From Streptomyces sp. WZ-12 (GTDB lineage: Bacteria; Actinomycetota; Actinomycetes; Streptomycetales; Streptomycetaceae): DNA of 64,000 nt. Both the position numbers and the translations under genes were made by a program. The notes below the pieces were generated by a model. It was not told the origin of the DNA, did no database searches, and saw only the letters and a program-made list of their open reading frames with translations. The first letter of the stretch is position 1; each line of letters opens with the position of its first letter. The stretch is from contig NZ_CP118574.1 in assembly GCF_028898845.1 (NCBI RefSeq), positions 1,116,001-1,180,000 on the forward strand. Reading direction: 5' to 3'. Shown here piece after piece: positions 33,194 to 42,200 of this stretch.

Positions 33194-35332
33194 TCAGCCC
33201 CGCGCGCCCGGTCCCGCCCCGGCGGACGCCGGCGTACACCGGTAGAGCCGGTACGCCTGCCCCGGGACGGGGGTGCAATGCCCGCGCACCCAGGGGCCGA
33301 TGGCGCGGCCCGGGTCGGTCGCCGGGCCGCCGAGGACGACGTACCGCAGTTGCCCGGTGGCGACGAGGTGTCGGAAGCCGGCGGCGGTGGGCGTGGGCGC
33401 GGTGCCGGTGAAGCCGCCCATGGGGAGCACCGGGGCGCCGGCGTGCAGGATGTACGGGGAGGCGGTGCGCCAACTGGTCGTGGCGAACAGGAAGGCGGCG
33501 CCGTCCCGGTGGGCGCGGGCGTAGTCGAGGAGCCGCCGCTGGGCGGGGCTGAGCGCCGTCCCGTCGTAGGCCCGGTCGGCGGCCTGGTGACCCTTGTGGC
33601 CGCTCTTGCCGGACGGCTTCGGGTGATGGGCCACGGCGCGGTGCCGGTTGACCACGGGCCCGGTGGAGCCCATGCCGGAGTGGCCGTAGGCGGGGTCGAG
33701 GACCGACGACGCCCAGGCGGCGGACGGCAGGAGCATGGCCACCAGCCCGGCGCCGAGACCGACGAGCGCCGTCCGCCGCCGGGCCGTTCGGCCGCCGGTG
33801 CGGGCGACGGGCCCGGCGTCAACGGCCGCCCCGGAGCCGGCCGTTGCCCCGGACCCAGCGGCCGGTCCGCCGTCGACGGCCACCCGCGAACGGGCGGCCG
33901 AGCGCCCCCGCGCCAACAGTGCCAGGGCGGCCACCGCCAGGGCGACCGCCGCCGGCGCCAGCCACGGCAGGAAGTCCGGGAACAGCTCCGCTATCGCCGC
34001 CGACCAGGCCACCGTGCCCACCACGGCGGTCGGCAACGCCCAGGCCCGCGACCGGCCGCCGCGCAGCCAGCCGCGCCAGAACTGCACCGTCCCGGCGCCG
34101 AACAGCGCCGCCAACGGGACGGCCAGCACGCCCAGATAGTAGGTATGGCCGCCGATCGCCCCGGCGCTGAACACCAGGAAGTACGTGACCAGCCACACCC
34201 CCCACAGCACGAAGCCGGCCCGCAGCGGATCCGTCCGCGGCCGGCCCCGCCGCCACACCAGCCCGCACACGGTGGCGAGCGCCGCGGTCGGGTAGAGCCA
34301 GCCGATCTGCGAAACGATCGACGGGGCGAACATCTTGACCCACTGCGCGGCGGTCGGCCGGGTGTGGCCGGTCGGTGGCGCCGGGGCGGTGCCGGCCATG
34401 GTCGACACCGCGACGCTCCCGGTGTCCGCGGCGTTGACGTGGAGGTTGGAGAAGCGGTTGACGAAGTTGTAGCCGACGACCTGGCTGACCGCCGAGTTGT
34501 TGGTCGTCCCGTCGACGAACGGGCGGTCCTGGGCGGGGGTGAACGTCACCAGCAACACCCACGACGCGGACGCCGCCAGGCACAGCGCGCCCGCCGCGGA
34601 CAGGTGCGCCAGCCGCCGCCGGAGCGTGGCCGGCGCGGAGAGCAGGTAGAGCAGGCATAGCGCCGGCAGCACCGCCCACGCCTCCAACATCTTCGCCTGG
34701 AAGCCCAGGCCGACCCAGGCACCGGCCGCCAGCAGCGGACGCAGCCGCGCCTCGCGGGCCGCGCGCAGTGCGGCCTCGGCGGCCAGCAGGACGCAGAGGG
34801 TGAACGCCGGGTCCTCGACCTCGGTGCGGAACAGGCCGGCGACCGCCGGGGTGAGCGCGAAGGCGCCCGCCGCCAGCAGCGCCGCGTTCTCGCCCGCCCA
34901 GCGCCGGACCGCGCGGTGCAGGATCGCGACGCTGAGCACGCCCTCGATCACCTGCGGGAGGGTCAACGCCCAGGGGTGGAAGCCGAAGATCCGCACGGAG
35001 AGCGCCTGCGGCCACAGGAAGCCCGGCAGTTTGTCGATGGTGATGGAGTTGCCGGGGTCGAAGGAGCCGAAGAGGAATCCCCACCAGCTCTCCGACATGC
35101 TGCGGGCGGTCTCGGAGTAGAACGCGTGGAACGCGCTGTGTTGGATGTCCCAGGCGAACAGCACCGCGGCCACCACGAGGATCGCCAGCAGCACCGGCCT
35201 GGCGTGCGCCGGCCGCGGCTCCGGGGCCGGCCGCGCCGCCCTGGCCCGCGCCAGCAGCCGGCCGGCGCCCGCGGGCCCGGTCGGCGCGGCTATCGCCGGG
35301 GGTGCGCTCCTCGCTGAGGTGGTGCTGGCCAT
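33194..35332 (-). CDS. ArnT-like family 39/83 membrane glycosyltransferase
   Basis: This 712-residue multi-pass membrane protein has about ten to twelve hydrophobic segments. The first one, PVLLAILVVAAVLFAWDIQ, is followed by the outside loop FYSETARSMSESWWGFLFGSFDPGNSITIDKLPGF. The Asp residues here resemble the PMT/ArnT catalytic acid region. It should transfer a sugar from a polyprenyl-phosphate donor to a protein, lipid or wall polymer outside the cell. Its C-terminal part is a soluble domain (YDGTALSPAQRRLLDYARAH) typical of actinomycete homologs. The start follows GGGAGG. The acceptor is unknown. Confidence 0.85.
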   Translation of the reverse strand: MASTTSARSAPPAIAAPTGPAGAGRLLARARAARPAPEPRPAHARPVLLAILVVAAVLFAWDIQHSAFHAFYSETARSMSESWWGFLFGSFDPGNSITIDKLPGFLWPQALSVRIFGFHPWALTLPQVIEGVLSVAILHRAVRRWAGENAALLAAGAFALTPAVAGLFRTEVEDPAFTLCVLLAAEAALRAAREARLRPLLAAGAWVGLGFQAKMLEAWAVLPALCLLYLLSAPATLRRRLAHLSAAGALCLAASASWVLLVTFTPAQDRPFVDGTTNNSAVSQVVGYNFVNRFSNLHVNAADTGSVAVSTMAGTAPAPPTGHTRPTAAQWVKMFAPSIVSQIGWLYPTAALATVCGLVWRRGRPRTDPLRAGFVLWGVWLVTYFLVFSAGAIGGHTYYLGVLAVPLAALFGAGTVQFWRGWLRGGRSRAWALPTAVVGTVAWSAAIAELFPDFLPWLAPAAVALAVAALALLARGRSAARSRVAVDGGPAAGSGATAGSGAAVDAGPVARTGGRTARRRTALVGLGAGLVAMLLPSAAWASSVLDPAYGHSGMGSTGPVVNRHRAVAHHPKPSGKSGHKGHQAADRAYDGTALSPAQRRLLDYARAHRDGAAFLFATTSWRTASPYILHAGAPVLPMGGFTGTAPTPTAAGFRHLVATGQLRYVVLGGPATDPGRAIGPWVRGHCTPVPGQAYRLYRCTPASAGAGPGARG

Positions 35333-35523
35333 GGACGGTCCTCCCTGGTGGAACTCACCGGTCGGTGTGCCAGATGACCGTCCGGCCGGCGCGGCTCCGC
35401 CCGCCGCCGACTGTTCAGCGGACGTTCAGCTCGCGGGCCGCCCGTTCAACTCCTCAGCCCGCGGTTCACCCCGCGGTCCGACGGGCCCGGCGCCCCAACT
35501 CCCCCAGCCGGACAAAACGCCCC

Positions 35524-35554
35524 TTGCCGCCCTTCTCTCCCCTTCCACTACATT
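35524..35554 (+). promoter_or_regulatory. Possible promoter for a leaderless SRPBCC transcript
   Basis: TTGCCG at 35524-35529 and TACATT at 35549-35554 are 19 bases apart. The ATG follows six bases after the -10 box and has no Shine-Dalgarno. This arrangement fits a leaderless actinomycete message. Confidence 0.4.
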
Positions 35555-35560
35555 CCCCCC

Positions 35561-36010
35561 ATGACCAACGAACCGCTGCGCTTCCCCGACCTCGCCGCCC
35601 GTCCGCACCAGCTCTCCGTCGACCGCCTGATGAGCGCGCCGCCCGCCGCGCTGTACCGGGCCTGGACCGAGCGGTTCGACGGGTGGTTCGCGGCCCCCGG
35701 CTCGGTGTTGATGACGGGCCGGGTGAACACGCCGTTCTTCTTCGAGACCGAACACGAGGGGAACCGCCACCCGCACTACGGCCGTTTCCTGCGGCTCGAT
35801 CCGGACCGGCTGGTGCAGCTCACCTGGGTCACGGGCGACGGCGGCACGCGGGGCGCGGAGACCGTGGTCACCGTCGAGCTCGCCGCCGAGGGCACCGGGA
35901 CCCGACTGCGGCTCTCGCACGCCGGTTTCGCCGACGAGGCGGCGCGCGACCGGCACCAGCAGGCGTGGCCGCACGTCCTGGAGCAGCTCGACCGGCGCAC
36001 CGCGCCCTGA
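35561..36010 (+). CDS. SRPBCC (AHSA1-like) domain protein
   Basis: This 149-residue single-domain protein has the START-like hydrophobic-pocket fold of the AHSA1 group. It begins [22 protein letters not shown] and ends with [21 protein letters not shown], the long closing helix. Members bind a hydrophobic ligand or help a partner regulator; some are linked to ArsR-type genes. There is no adjacent ArsR gene here. No ribosome binding site is seen before the ATG (leaderless possible). A short hairpin lies 92 bases after the stop. Confidence 0.78.
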   Translation: MTNEPLRFPDLAARPHQLSVDRLMSAPPAALYRAWTERFDGWFAAPGSVLMTGRVNTPFFFETEHEGNRHPHYGRFLRLDPDRLVQLTWVTGDGGTRGAETVVTVELAAEGTGTRLRLSHAGFADEAARDRHQQAWPHVLEQLDRRTAP

Positions 36011-36101
36011 TCCGGCCCGGGCCGTCGATCGACCCGCTGGCCGAAATCGTTCGCGCACCACACCAGTTGACGCCAAGTCAAGATCCAGGACGCCAAAAGA
36101 A

Positions 36102-36119
36102 GGATCCGAAGACGGATCC
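36102..36119 (+). terminator. Hairpin with partial T-tract after the SRPBCC gene
   Basis: GGATCCG-AAGA-CGGATCC forms a perfect 7-bp stem, followed closely by ACGTTTTG. The T-rich stretch is unusual for this GC-rich DNA, so this may be a true intrinsic terminator. The GGATCCGA unit also repeats directly. Confidence 0.5.
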
Positions 36120-36122
36120 GAC

Positions 36123-36147
36123 GTTTTGACTCGCGAACGAAGGGCAG
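36123..36147 (+). promoter_or_regulatory. SigB/SigF-type promoter candidate for the sigma factor gene
   Basis: GTTT at 36123-36126 and GGGCAG at 36142-36147 are 15 bases apart, close to the GTTT-N14-16-GGGTAT pattern of SigB-group promoters. It lies about 45 bases before the sigma factor start and would allow autoregulation. The -10 differs from consensus in two bases. Confidence 0.45.
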
Positions 36148-36190
36148 GCGCGCCTTACCAGACCATGATCCAAATTATGGGAGGGCAGTT

Positions 36191-37090
36191 ATGGCGACGG
36201 CAGTGACCACGCACCCCGGAACGCGACATGGCCAGGGTCGCCCCCAGGGACACCGGACCGTCCGCTCCGGTACCGGCGGACTGCCGCACGTCCCGGACGC
36301 GTCCAAGGTCGCACCGAAGGACGCCAAGGCGCTGTCGCGGCCGTTCTTCGCGCGGATGGCGGCGCTGGAGGAGGGCACCCACGAGTACCAGTACGTGCGC
36401 AACACCCTCGTCGAGATGAACCTCTCCCTGGTCCGGTACTCCGCCGCGCGGTTCCGCAACCGCGGCGGGGACCCCGGGGAGATGGAGGACATCGTCCAGG
36501 TCGGCACCATCGGGTTGATCAAGGCCATCGACCGCTTCGACCCGTCCCGCGAGGTCGAGTTCACCACCTTCGCGGTGCCGTACATCGTGGGCGAGATCAA
36601 GCGGTTCTTCCGGGACGCCACCTGGGCGGTCCATGTGCCGCGCCGTTTACAGGAGTTGCGGATCGAGATCGCACAGGCCAAGGAGCGCCTGTTCGCCCGC
36701 CTCGACCGGGACCCCACCGTCGCCGAGCTCGCCGCACACCTCGGGCGCTCCGAGGAGGAGGTGATCGACGGCCTGATCGCCGGCAACGGCTACACCGCGG
36801 GCTCGCTGGACCAGCCCACCGACCCGGCCGAGGACGAGGCGACCCACTCCCTCGCCGATGCCCTGGGCGACGAGGACCCGCGGCTCCAACTCGCCGAGGA
36901 TCTCCATGCGTTGACGCCCCTGGTGCAGAAGCTGGACCGCCGCGACCGCCGGATCCTGGCCCTGCGGTTCGTTCAGGAGAAGACCCAGTCGGAGATCGGC
37001 CAGGAGCTCGGCGTCTCCCAGATGCACGTCTCGCGCCTGCTCGCCCGGATCCTGGCCAAACTGCGGACGGGGCTGGTCGACCAGCCCTGA
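36191..37090 (+). CDS. SigF/SigB-family RNA polymerase sigma factor with a TTA codon
   Basis: This 299-residue sigma-70 protein is of the stress/sporulation SigF-SigB-WhiG subgroup. Region 2 contains MNLSLVRYSAARFRNRGGDPGEMEDIVQVGTIGLIKAIDRFD and the -10 recognition part FTTFAVPYIVGEIKRFFRD. Region 3 starts PRRLQELR. Region 4 has VQKLDRRDRRILALRFV and the helix-turn-helix TQSEIGQELGVSQMHVSRLLARIL. Codon 153 (36647-36649), the Leu of RRLQELR, is TTA, so translation should need the bldA tRNA. No anti-sigma gene is adjacent. The ATG follows GGGAGGG. Confidence 0.9.
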   Translation: MATAVTTHPGTRHGQGRPQGHRTVRSGTGGLPHVPDASKVAPKDAKALSRPFFARMAALEEGTHEYQYVRNTLVEMNLSLVRYSAARFRNRGGDPGEMEDIVQVGTIGLIKAIDRFDPSREVEFTTFAVPYIVGEIKRFFRDATWAVHVPRRLQELRIEIAQAKERLFARLDRDPTVAELAAHLGRSEEEVIDGLIAGNGYTAGSLDQPTDPAEDEATHSLADALGDEDPRLQLAEDLHALTPLVQKLDRRDRRILALRFVQEKTQSEIGQELGVSQMHVSRLLARILAKLRTGLVDQP

Positions 37091-37102
37091 CGCCGCCGAC
37101 CG

Positions 37103-38476
37103 TCAGGCCCGGCCGCGGGCCCGCTTGAACCTGGCCAGCCCGTCGGCCAGTTGGACCAGGGGCGCGGGGTAGTCGTAGCCGGCGCGCTCATGCTCTGGCA
37201 GCCGCCACGGCTCGTGGACGGCGGGTGCGGCGAGCCCGGCGAGCTCGGGGACCCAGCGGCGGACGTACGCGCCGTCCGGGTCGTACCGCCTGGCCTGGAG
37301 GAGCGGGTTGAGCACGCGGTTGGGTCGGGTGTCGGTGCCGGTGCCGGCCACCCACTGCCAGTTGAGCTGGTTGTTGGCGAGGTCGCCGTCCACCAGCAGG
37401 TCGAGGAAGTGCCGGGCGCCCACCCGCCAGTCCACGTAGAGGGTCTTGGTGAGGAAGCTGGCGGTGAGCAGCCGGCCGCGGTTGTGCATCCAGCCCTCGT
37501 ACCGCAGTTGGCGCATGGCCGCGTCGACCACCGGATAACCGGTGCGTCCCGCCTCCCAGTCGGCGATGTCGTCGGCGGCCGATTCCGCGGTGCGCCAGTG
37601 GTCGTGCCGGGTGCGGTAGTCGGCGGTGGACGCGTCGGGGCGGGCGGCCAGGACCTGGTGGTGGAAGTCCCGCCAGGCGAGCTGCCGGACGAACGCCTCG
37701 GCGCCGGGGCCGCCGCGCTCGCGCGCCCGATGGACCAGTTCGACGGGCGAGAGGGTGCCGAAGTGCAGGTGCGGGGAGAGCCGCGAGGTGGCGTCGCCGG
37801 CGAGGTCGTCGTGGCGGTCGGCGTAGTCCGCCGCCCCACCGCGCAGCCAGGCGGTCAGTCGCTTCCGGCCCGCCGCCTCGCCGCCTGCCGCCAGCCCCGC
37901 CGAGACCCCGGACACCCCTCGGGACGTCGGGATGTCCCGGGAGCCGAGGTGTGCGGGGACCGGAACGTCGCGGGGCGCCGCCAGGACGTCGCGCAGCCGC
38001 TGCCGGGACCAGTGCCGGAAGTAGGGCGTGAAGACCGCGAAGTGGTCCGAGGCCGCCGGGGTGAGCGCGCCGGGCGGGACCACGGTGAGTACCGCGTCGT
38101 GGACGCGGAGCCGGCGCCCCTCGGCCGTCAGCGCGCGGCGCAGCCGCTCCTCGCGGTGCGCGGCGTAACCGCTGACGCCGGCCGCCAGATGCACCTCGAC
38201 GGCGTCCGCCTCGGTGGCGACCCGGCACACCTGGTCGACGACGTCCCCGGCCCGGACCACCAGGCGGCCGCCGCGGTCGCGCAGCCCGGCGTCGAGCTGC
38301 GTCAGGCAATCGGCGAGGAACGCCCGGCGGTTGGGCGCGGCGAACCCGGCCGCGGCGATGCCCTCGTCGAGGACGAACAGCGGGACCACCGCGTCGGCGG
38401 AACGCAGGGCCGCGCGCAGCGGTGGATGGTCGTGCAGCCGCAGGTCGGAGGTGTAGAGGACGACGGCGACGGTCAT
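37103..38476 (-). CDS. Cryptochrome/photolyase family protein (deoxyribodipyrimidine photolyase)
   Basis: This 457-residue FAD protein should repair cyclobutane pyrimidine dimers with blue light. The N-terminal antenna domain begins VAVVLYTSDLRLHDHPPL. The FAD-binding helical domain shows SRLSPHLHFGTLSPVELVHRA, RQLAWRDFHHQVLAARP, YPVVDAAMRQLRYEGWMHNRGRLLTASFLTKTLYVDWR and GDLANNQLNWQW, where the Asn/Trp residues line the FAD and lesion. A second function as a light sensor cannot be excluded. Its stop is 12 bases from the convergent sigma factor stop. The ATG follows GGGAG. Confidence 0.88.
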   Translation of the reverse strand: MTVAVVLYTSDLRLHDHPPLRAALRSADAVVPLFVLDEGIAAAGFAAPNRRAFLADCLTQLDAGLRDRGGRLVVRAGDVVDQVCRVATEADAVEVHLAAGVSGYAAHREERLRRALTAEGRRLRVHDAVLTVVPPGALTPAASDHFAVFTPYFRHWSRQRLRDVLAAPRDVPVPAHLGSRDIPTSRGVSGVSAGLAAGGEAAGRKRLTAWLRGGAADYADRHDDLAGDATSRLSPHLHFGTLSPVELVHRARERGGPGAEAFVRQLAWRDFHHQVLAARPDASTADYRTRHDHWRTAESAADDIADWEAGRTGYPVVDAAMRQLRYEGWMHNRGRLLTASFLTKTLYVDWRVGARHFLDLLVDGDLANNQLNWQWVAGTGTDTRPNRVLNPLLQARRYDPDGAYVRRWVPELAGLAAPAVHEPWRLPEHERAGYDYPAPLVQLADGLARFKRARGRA

Positions 38477-38608
38477 GCGTCAACTCCCTTGCTCAGTAGT
38501 GGCGTCGCTGCGCACGCCGCCGGGCCACCCCCGCACCCATCACAGCGGCTCCGCGGGCCCGCTCGGCCGCGCCACGCCGCCGGGCCCGCACTCCAGAACC
38601 CCAGGACT

Positions 38609-38625
38609 TCACACAAAGTGTGTGA
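38609..38625. promoter_or_regulatory. DeoR-type operator inverted repeat
   Basis: TCACACA-AAG-TGTGTGA is a perfect 7-3-7 inverted repeat upstream of the DeoR gene. It lies just before the start region, as expected for autoregulation. AGAAC and GTTCT flank it but not symmetrically. Confidence 0.65.
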
Positions 38626-38685
38626 TGTTCTAGGGTGAGCGCACTGCGCGACGGGCGCCGGGAGACGAAAAGGGGTGCACCCGCG

Positions 38686-39483
38686 ATGGGGACGAGCCGT
38701 GGCTCCGAGGCCGAGGTGGAGGAGCGTCGGCAGGCGGTGCTGCGCCTGGTGGCGCGGGAGGGCGAGATCCGCATCGCCGCGCTCGCCGAGCGGATGCGGG
38801 TCAGTCTGATGACCATGCACCGCGACCTGGACAGCCTCCACCAGCGGCAACTGCTGCGGAAGGGCCGGGGGGTGGCCACCGCCTTCCCCGACGTCACCAT
38901 GGAGAGCGCGCTGCGCTTCCGGGAGCACGCCAACGCCGACATCAAGGCCGCGCTGGCGGACGCCCTGGTGGCCGAGGTGTCGCCGGGCGACACGGTGCTG
39001 CTCGACTGCGGCTCCACGCTCTTCCCGCTGGCCCGCCGGCTCGCCGCCGTCGACGGGGTCCGGGTGATCACCAACTCGCTGCGGATCACCGCCCTGTTGG
39101 CCGGCACTCCGGTCGAGGTCACGGTGCTCGGCGACCGCTACTACGAGGACTTCGCCTCCTGCGCCGGCCCGCAGGCCCGGCGCCAGCTCCACGACCTGCG
39201 CGCCGACGTCGCCTTCGTCACCGCCACGTCGGTCCGCCACGGCCGGCTGTTCCACCCGGTGCGCGCCTACGCCGAGTCCAAGCACGCCTACCTCCGGGCC
39301 GCCGACCGGGCCGTACTCGCCGTCGACCACAGCAAGTTCGGCCGCACGGCAACGCATCCGTACGGCGACGCCGGCGGCTACGACCTGATGGTCACGGACA
39401 CCGCGACCCCGGCGGCGGAGCTCCGGGCCGTCCGGGACCTCGGCGTCGAGGTCCGCACGGTGACCCCCGCCCCCCGCGCCTGA
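38686..39483 (+). CDS. DeoR-family transcriptional regulator
   Basis: This 265-residue repressor has an N-terminal helix-turn-helix (RRQAVLRLVAREGEIRIAALAERMRVSLMTMHRDLDSL). The C-terminal sugar-phosphate-binding domain (LADALVAEVSPGDTVLLDCGSTLFPLARRL, then ADVAFVTATSVRHGRLF) is of the DeoR sensor type. A longer frame begins at GTG 38635, but AAAAGGGG precedes this ATG and the fold starts right after it. It heads a likely operon with the zinc dehydrogenase and FGGY kinase genes. It probably responds to the phosphorylated sugar or sugar alcohol they handle. The inverted repeat upstream is its likely operator. Confidence 0.85.
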   Translation: MGTSRGSEAEVEERRQAVLRLVAREGEIRIAALAERMRVSLMTMHRDLDSLHQRQLLRKGRGVATAFPDVTMESALRFREHANADIKAALADALVAEVSPGDTVLLDCGSTLFPLARRLAAVDGVRVITNSLRITALLAGTPVEVTVLGDRYYEDFASCAGPQARRQLHDLRADVAFVTATSVRHGRLFHPVRAYAESKHAYLRAADRAVLAVDHSKFGRTATHPYGDAGGYDLMVTDTATPAAELRAVRDLGVEVRTVTPAPRA

Positions 39484-39542
39484 GCCGGGCACCACCCCGA
39501 CCCAGCCCCAGGCCCCACCTTCCCCGAGAAAGGCCCCCTCCC

Positions 39543-40541
39543 ATGCGTGCCGTCGTCATCCACACCCCCGGGCACTACGAGGTCACCACCGTCCCCGACC
39601 CGGTCCCGGGCCCGGGCGAGGTCGTCGTCGCGCCCGCCGCGGTCGGGATCTGCGGGACCGATGTGCACATCGTCGAGGGGGAGTTCGCGCCCACGCCGTA
39701 TCCGATCGTGCCCGGCCACGAGTTCACCGGTGAGGTCGTGGCACTGGGGGCCGGGGTGACCGCAGTGCGCACCGGGGAGCGGGTGGCCGTCGACCCGTCG
39801 CTGTTCTGCGGCGCCTGTCACTACTGTGCCAACGGCCGCGGCAACCTGTGCGAGAACTGGGGCGCGATCGGCGACACCGTGGACGGCGCGATGGCCGAGT
39901 ACGTCAAGGTCCCGGCCGCCAACTGCTACCGGCTGCCGGAGGGCGTCGACCTCGCGCAGGGCACCCTGATCGAGCCGCTGTCCTGCGCGGTGCGCGGCTT
40001 CGACGTGCTGCCGCGCCGGCTCGGCGACCACTACCTCATCTACGGGGCCGGCACCATGGGCCTGATGATGCTCCAACTCGCCCGGGCCGCCGGCGCGGCG
40101 TCCCTCTCCGTCGTCGACCTCAACACCGACCGGCTGCGGATCGCCGAGCGGCTGGGCGCGGACGCCACCGCGGTCAGCGCCGCGGAACTGGACCGTCCGC
40201 AGGGCTGGGAGACCGTCATCGACTGCACCGGCGTCATCCCGGTCATCGAGGACGGGCTCGGCCGGGTCCGGCGCGGCGGAACCTTCCAGCAGTTCGGCGT
40301 CGCGCCGTCCGCCGCGACCGCGTCCTTCTCGCCGTTCCGCGTCTACAACGACGAGATCACCATCGTCGGGTCGATGGCCGTGCTGCACACCTTCGGGCGG
40401 GCCGTGGACCTGATGGCGAAGGGCGTCATCGACGCCGACACGATGCTCACCCACAGCTATGACCTGGCCGAGTTCGGCGCCGCCCTGGAGACGTTCCGCA
40501 GCGGCTCCGGGCGCAAGATCCAGCTCCGCCCGCAGCGCTGA
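39543..40541 (+). CDS. Zinc-dependent medium-chain dehydrogenase (polyol/sorbitol type)
   Basis: This 332-residue enzyme is of the MDR alcohol-dehydrogenase group. The catalytic zinc site begins VGICGTDVHIVEGEF and continues with the GHEFTGEVVALG Glu/His pair. The structural zinc lobe shows CGACHYCANGRGNLCENW. The cofactor site is YGAGTMGLMML followed by SVVDLNTDRLRIAERLGAD, where the Asp after the strand suggests NAD rather than NADP. It should oxidise a sugar alcohol to a ketose, which the next gene then phosphorylates. It starts 59 bases after the DeoR gene. Confidence 0.88.
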   Translation: MRAVVIHTPGHYEVTTVPDPVPGPGEVVVAPAAVGICGTDVHIVEGEFAPTPYPIVPGHEFTGEVVALGAGVTAVRTGERVAVDPSLFCGACHYCANGRGNLCENWGAIGDTVDGAMAEYVKVPAANCYRLPEGVDLAQGTLIEPLSCAVRGFDVLPRRLGDHYLIYGAGTMGLMMLQLARAAGAASLSVVDLNTDRLRIAERLGADATAVSAAELDRPQGWETVIDCTGVIPVIEDGLGRVRRGGTFQQFGVAPSAATASFSPFRVYNDEITIVGSMAVLHTFGRAVDLMAKGVIDADTMLTHSYDLAEFGAALETFRSGSGRKIQLRPQR

Positions 40542-40584
40542 ACTCCCCTCCCTCCCCCTCCCGTTGCCCGGAGGCGACACCGTC

Positions 40585-41985
40585 ATGCCCACCGTTGCCG
40601 GGGTGGACTCCTCCACCCAGTCCTGCAAGGTCGTCGTCTGCGACGCCGACACCGGGAAGGTGCTCCACCGGGGGCGCGCCGCCCACCCCGAGGGCACCGA
40701 GGTCCCGCCCGAGGCATGGTGGCGGGCGCTTCGGGCCGCGGGCGGGGGCCTGTTGGAGCAGGTGGACGCGGTCGCGGTGGCGGGCCAGCAGCACGGGCTG
40801 GTGGCCCTGGACACCGACGGCCGGCCGGTGCGCGACGCGCTGCTGTGGAACGACACCCGCTCGGCACGGGCAGCCGCGGACCTCGTCGCGGAGCTCGGCG
40901 GGCCGCAGGCGTGGGCCACGGCGGTCGGCACCGTGCCGGTCGCCGCGCTGACGGTCGCCAAGCTGCGCTGGCTGGCCGAACACGAACCGCGCCACGCGGC
41001 CCGCACCGCACGGGTGTTGCTGCCCCACGACTGGCTGACCTGGCGACTGTGCGGCGGGCCCGGCAGCGACACCGAACCGGTCACCGACCGCGGCGACGCC
41101 TCCGGCACCGGCTACTGGTCCCCGGCCGACGGCGACTACCGGCGCGACCTGCTCGCCCTCGCCCTCGGCGGCCACACCCCCCAACTCCCGCGCGTCCTGG
41201 GCCCGTACGAGACGGCCGGCCGCACCCCGCACGGCGCCCTGGTGGCGGCCGGGACCGGCGACAACATGGGGGCCGCCCTGGGCCTGGGCCTCGGGCCGGG
41301 CGATGTGGTGGTCTCCCTGGGCACCAGCGGCACCGCGTTCGGCCGCTCCGCGCGGCCCACCGCCGACCCCACCGGCGCCGTCGCCGGTTACGCGGACGCC
41401 ACCGGCCACTTCCTGCCCCTGGTGTGCACCCTCAACGCCGCCCGGGTGCTGGGCTCCACGGCCCGGATGCTCGGCGTCGGCCTCGACGACCTGGACCGTC
41501 TGGCCCGGGCCGCCGAACCGGGCTCCGGCGGCCTGGTACTGCTCCCCTACTTCGGCGGCGAACGCACCCCCAACCTGCCCGAGGCGGCCGGGAGTCTGCA
41601 GGGGCTGCGGCACGACAACGCGACCCCGCCGAACCTCGCCCGCGCGGCCGTCGAGGGGATGCTCGGCAACATGGCCGAGGCGCTGGACCAACTCCGCGCC
41701 CAGGACGTCGAGGCCCGCCGGGTCCTGATCATCGGCGGGGCGGCCAGGTCGCCGGTGGTCGGCGAGATCGCCGCCGGGATCTTCGGCATGCCGGTGACCG
41801 TGCCCGAACCCGAGGAGTACGTGGCCCTCGGCGCCGCCCGCCAGGCCGCCTGGGCGCTGGCCGGCACCGCCGAACCGCCGCCCTGGCCGGTCGCCGCCGC
41901 CCGCGAGGTGCCCGCCCCGGCCGACCCCTCGCCGGGGCACCGGATCCGCGCGACGTACGCGGCGACCCGGGCGGCGCTGTACTGA
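40585..41985 (+). CDS. FGGY-family carbohydrate kinase (xylulokinase-like)
   Basis: This 466-residue ATP-dependent kinase begins TVAGVDSSTQSCKVVVCDAD, the first phosphate-binding loop of the actin fold. Sugar-binding residues are in AVAGQQHGLVALD and WNDTRS. The second nucleotide loop is VSLGTSGTAFG and VLIIGGAARSPVVGEIAAGIF is the third. It is most like xylulokinase and would phosphorylate the ketose made by the dehydrogenase. The ATG follows GGAGG, 43 bases after the dehydrogenase stop; a longer upstream frame overlaps that gene and is rejected. Confidence 0.87.
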   Translation: MPTVAGVDSSTQSCKVVVCDADTGKVLHRGRAAHPEGTEVPPEAWWRALRAAGGGLLEQVDAVAVAGQQHGLVALDTDGRPVRDALLWNDTRSARAAADLVAELGGPQAWATAVGTVPVAALTVAKLRWLAEHEPRHAARTARVLLPHDWLTWRLCGGPGSDTEPVTDRGDASGTGYWSPADGDYRRDLLALALGGHTPQLPRVLGPYETAGRTPHGALVAAGTGDNMGAALGLGLGPGDVVVSLGTSGTAFGRSARPTADPTGAVAGYADATGHFLPLVCTLNAARVLGSTARMLGVGLDDLDRLARAAEPGSGGLVLLPYFGGERTPNLPEAAGSLQGLRHDNATPPNLARAAVEGMLGNMAEALDQLRAQDVEARRVLIIGGAARSPVVGEIAAGIFGMPVTVPEPEEYVALGAARQAAWALAGTAEPPPWPVAAAREVPAPADPSPGHRIRATYAATRAALY

Positions 41986-42000
41986 GCGGGCCGCGGGCGC

Positions 42001-42102
42001 GGCACCGAGTACTCCCTGACCGACTTCGGGCGCGAGCTCGCCGAGGTCCTGGCGCCCCTCGACGCCTGGGGGCACCGCCGCCTGGCGCGGAGCGCTTCCT
42101 GA
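42001..42102 (+). pseudogene. C-terminal relic of an HxlR-family regulator
   Basis: The frame reads GTEYSLTDFGRELAEVLAPLDAWGHRRLARSAS and then a stop. This is the wing and last helix of HxlR/DUF24 regulators (YSLT..G..L..VL..L..W). The winged helix-turn-helix, start codon and about 80 residues are missing. It lies 15 bases after the kinase stop in the same reading frame, so it cannot be translated alone as a normal gene. It is probably a leftover of a deletion that joined the kinase gene to a former regulator. Confidence 0.7.
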
Positions 42103-42200
42103 CGTGGCGTCATTCTTGCGCTCCCCTCCGTTCCCGCCGGGTCGGCGGCCCCGGTGGCCGCCGGTGATCAGCTTCTCCCGGTGGCGGGCCGCTGGCCAAG

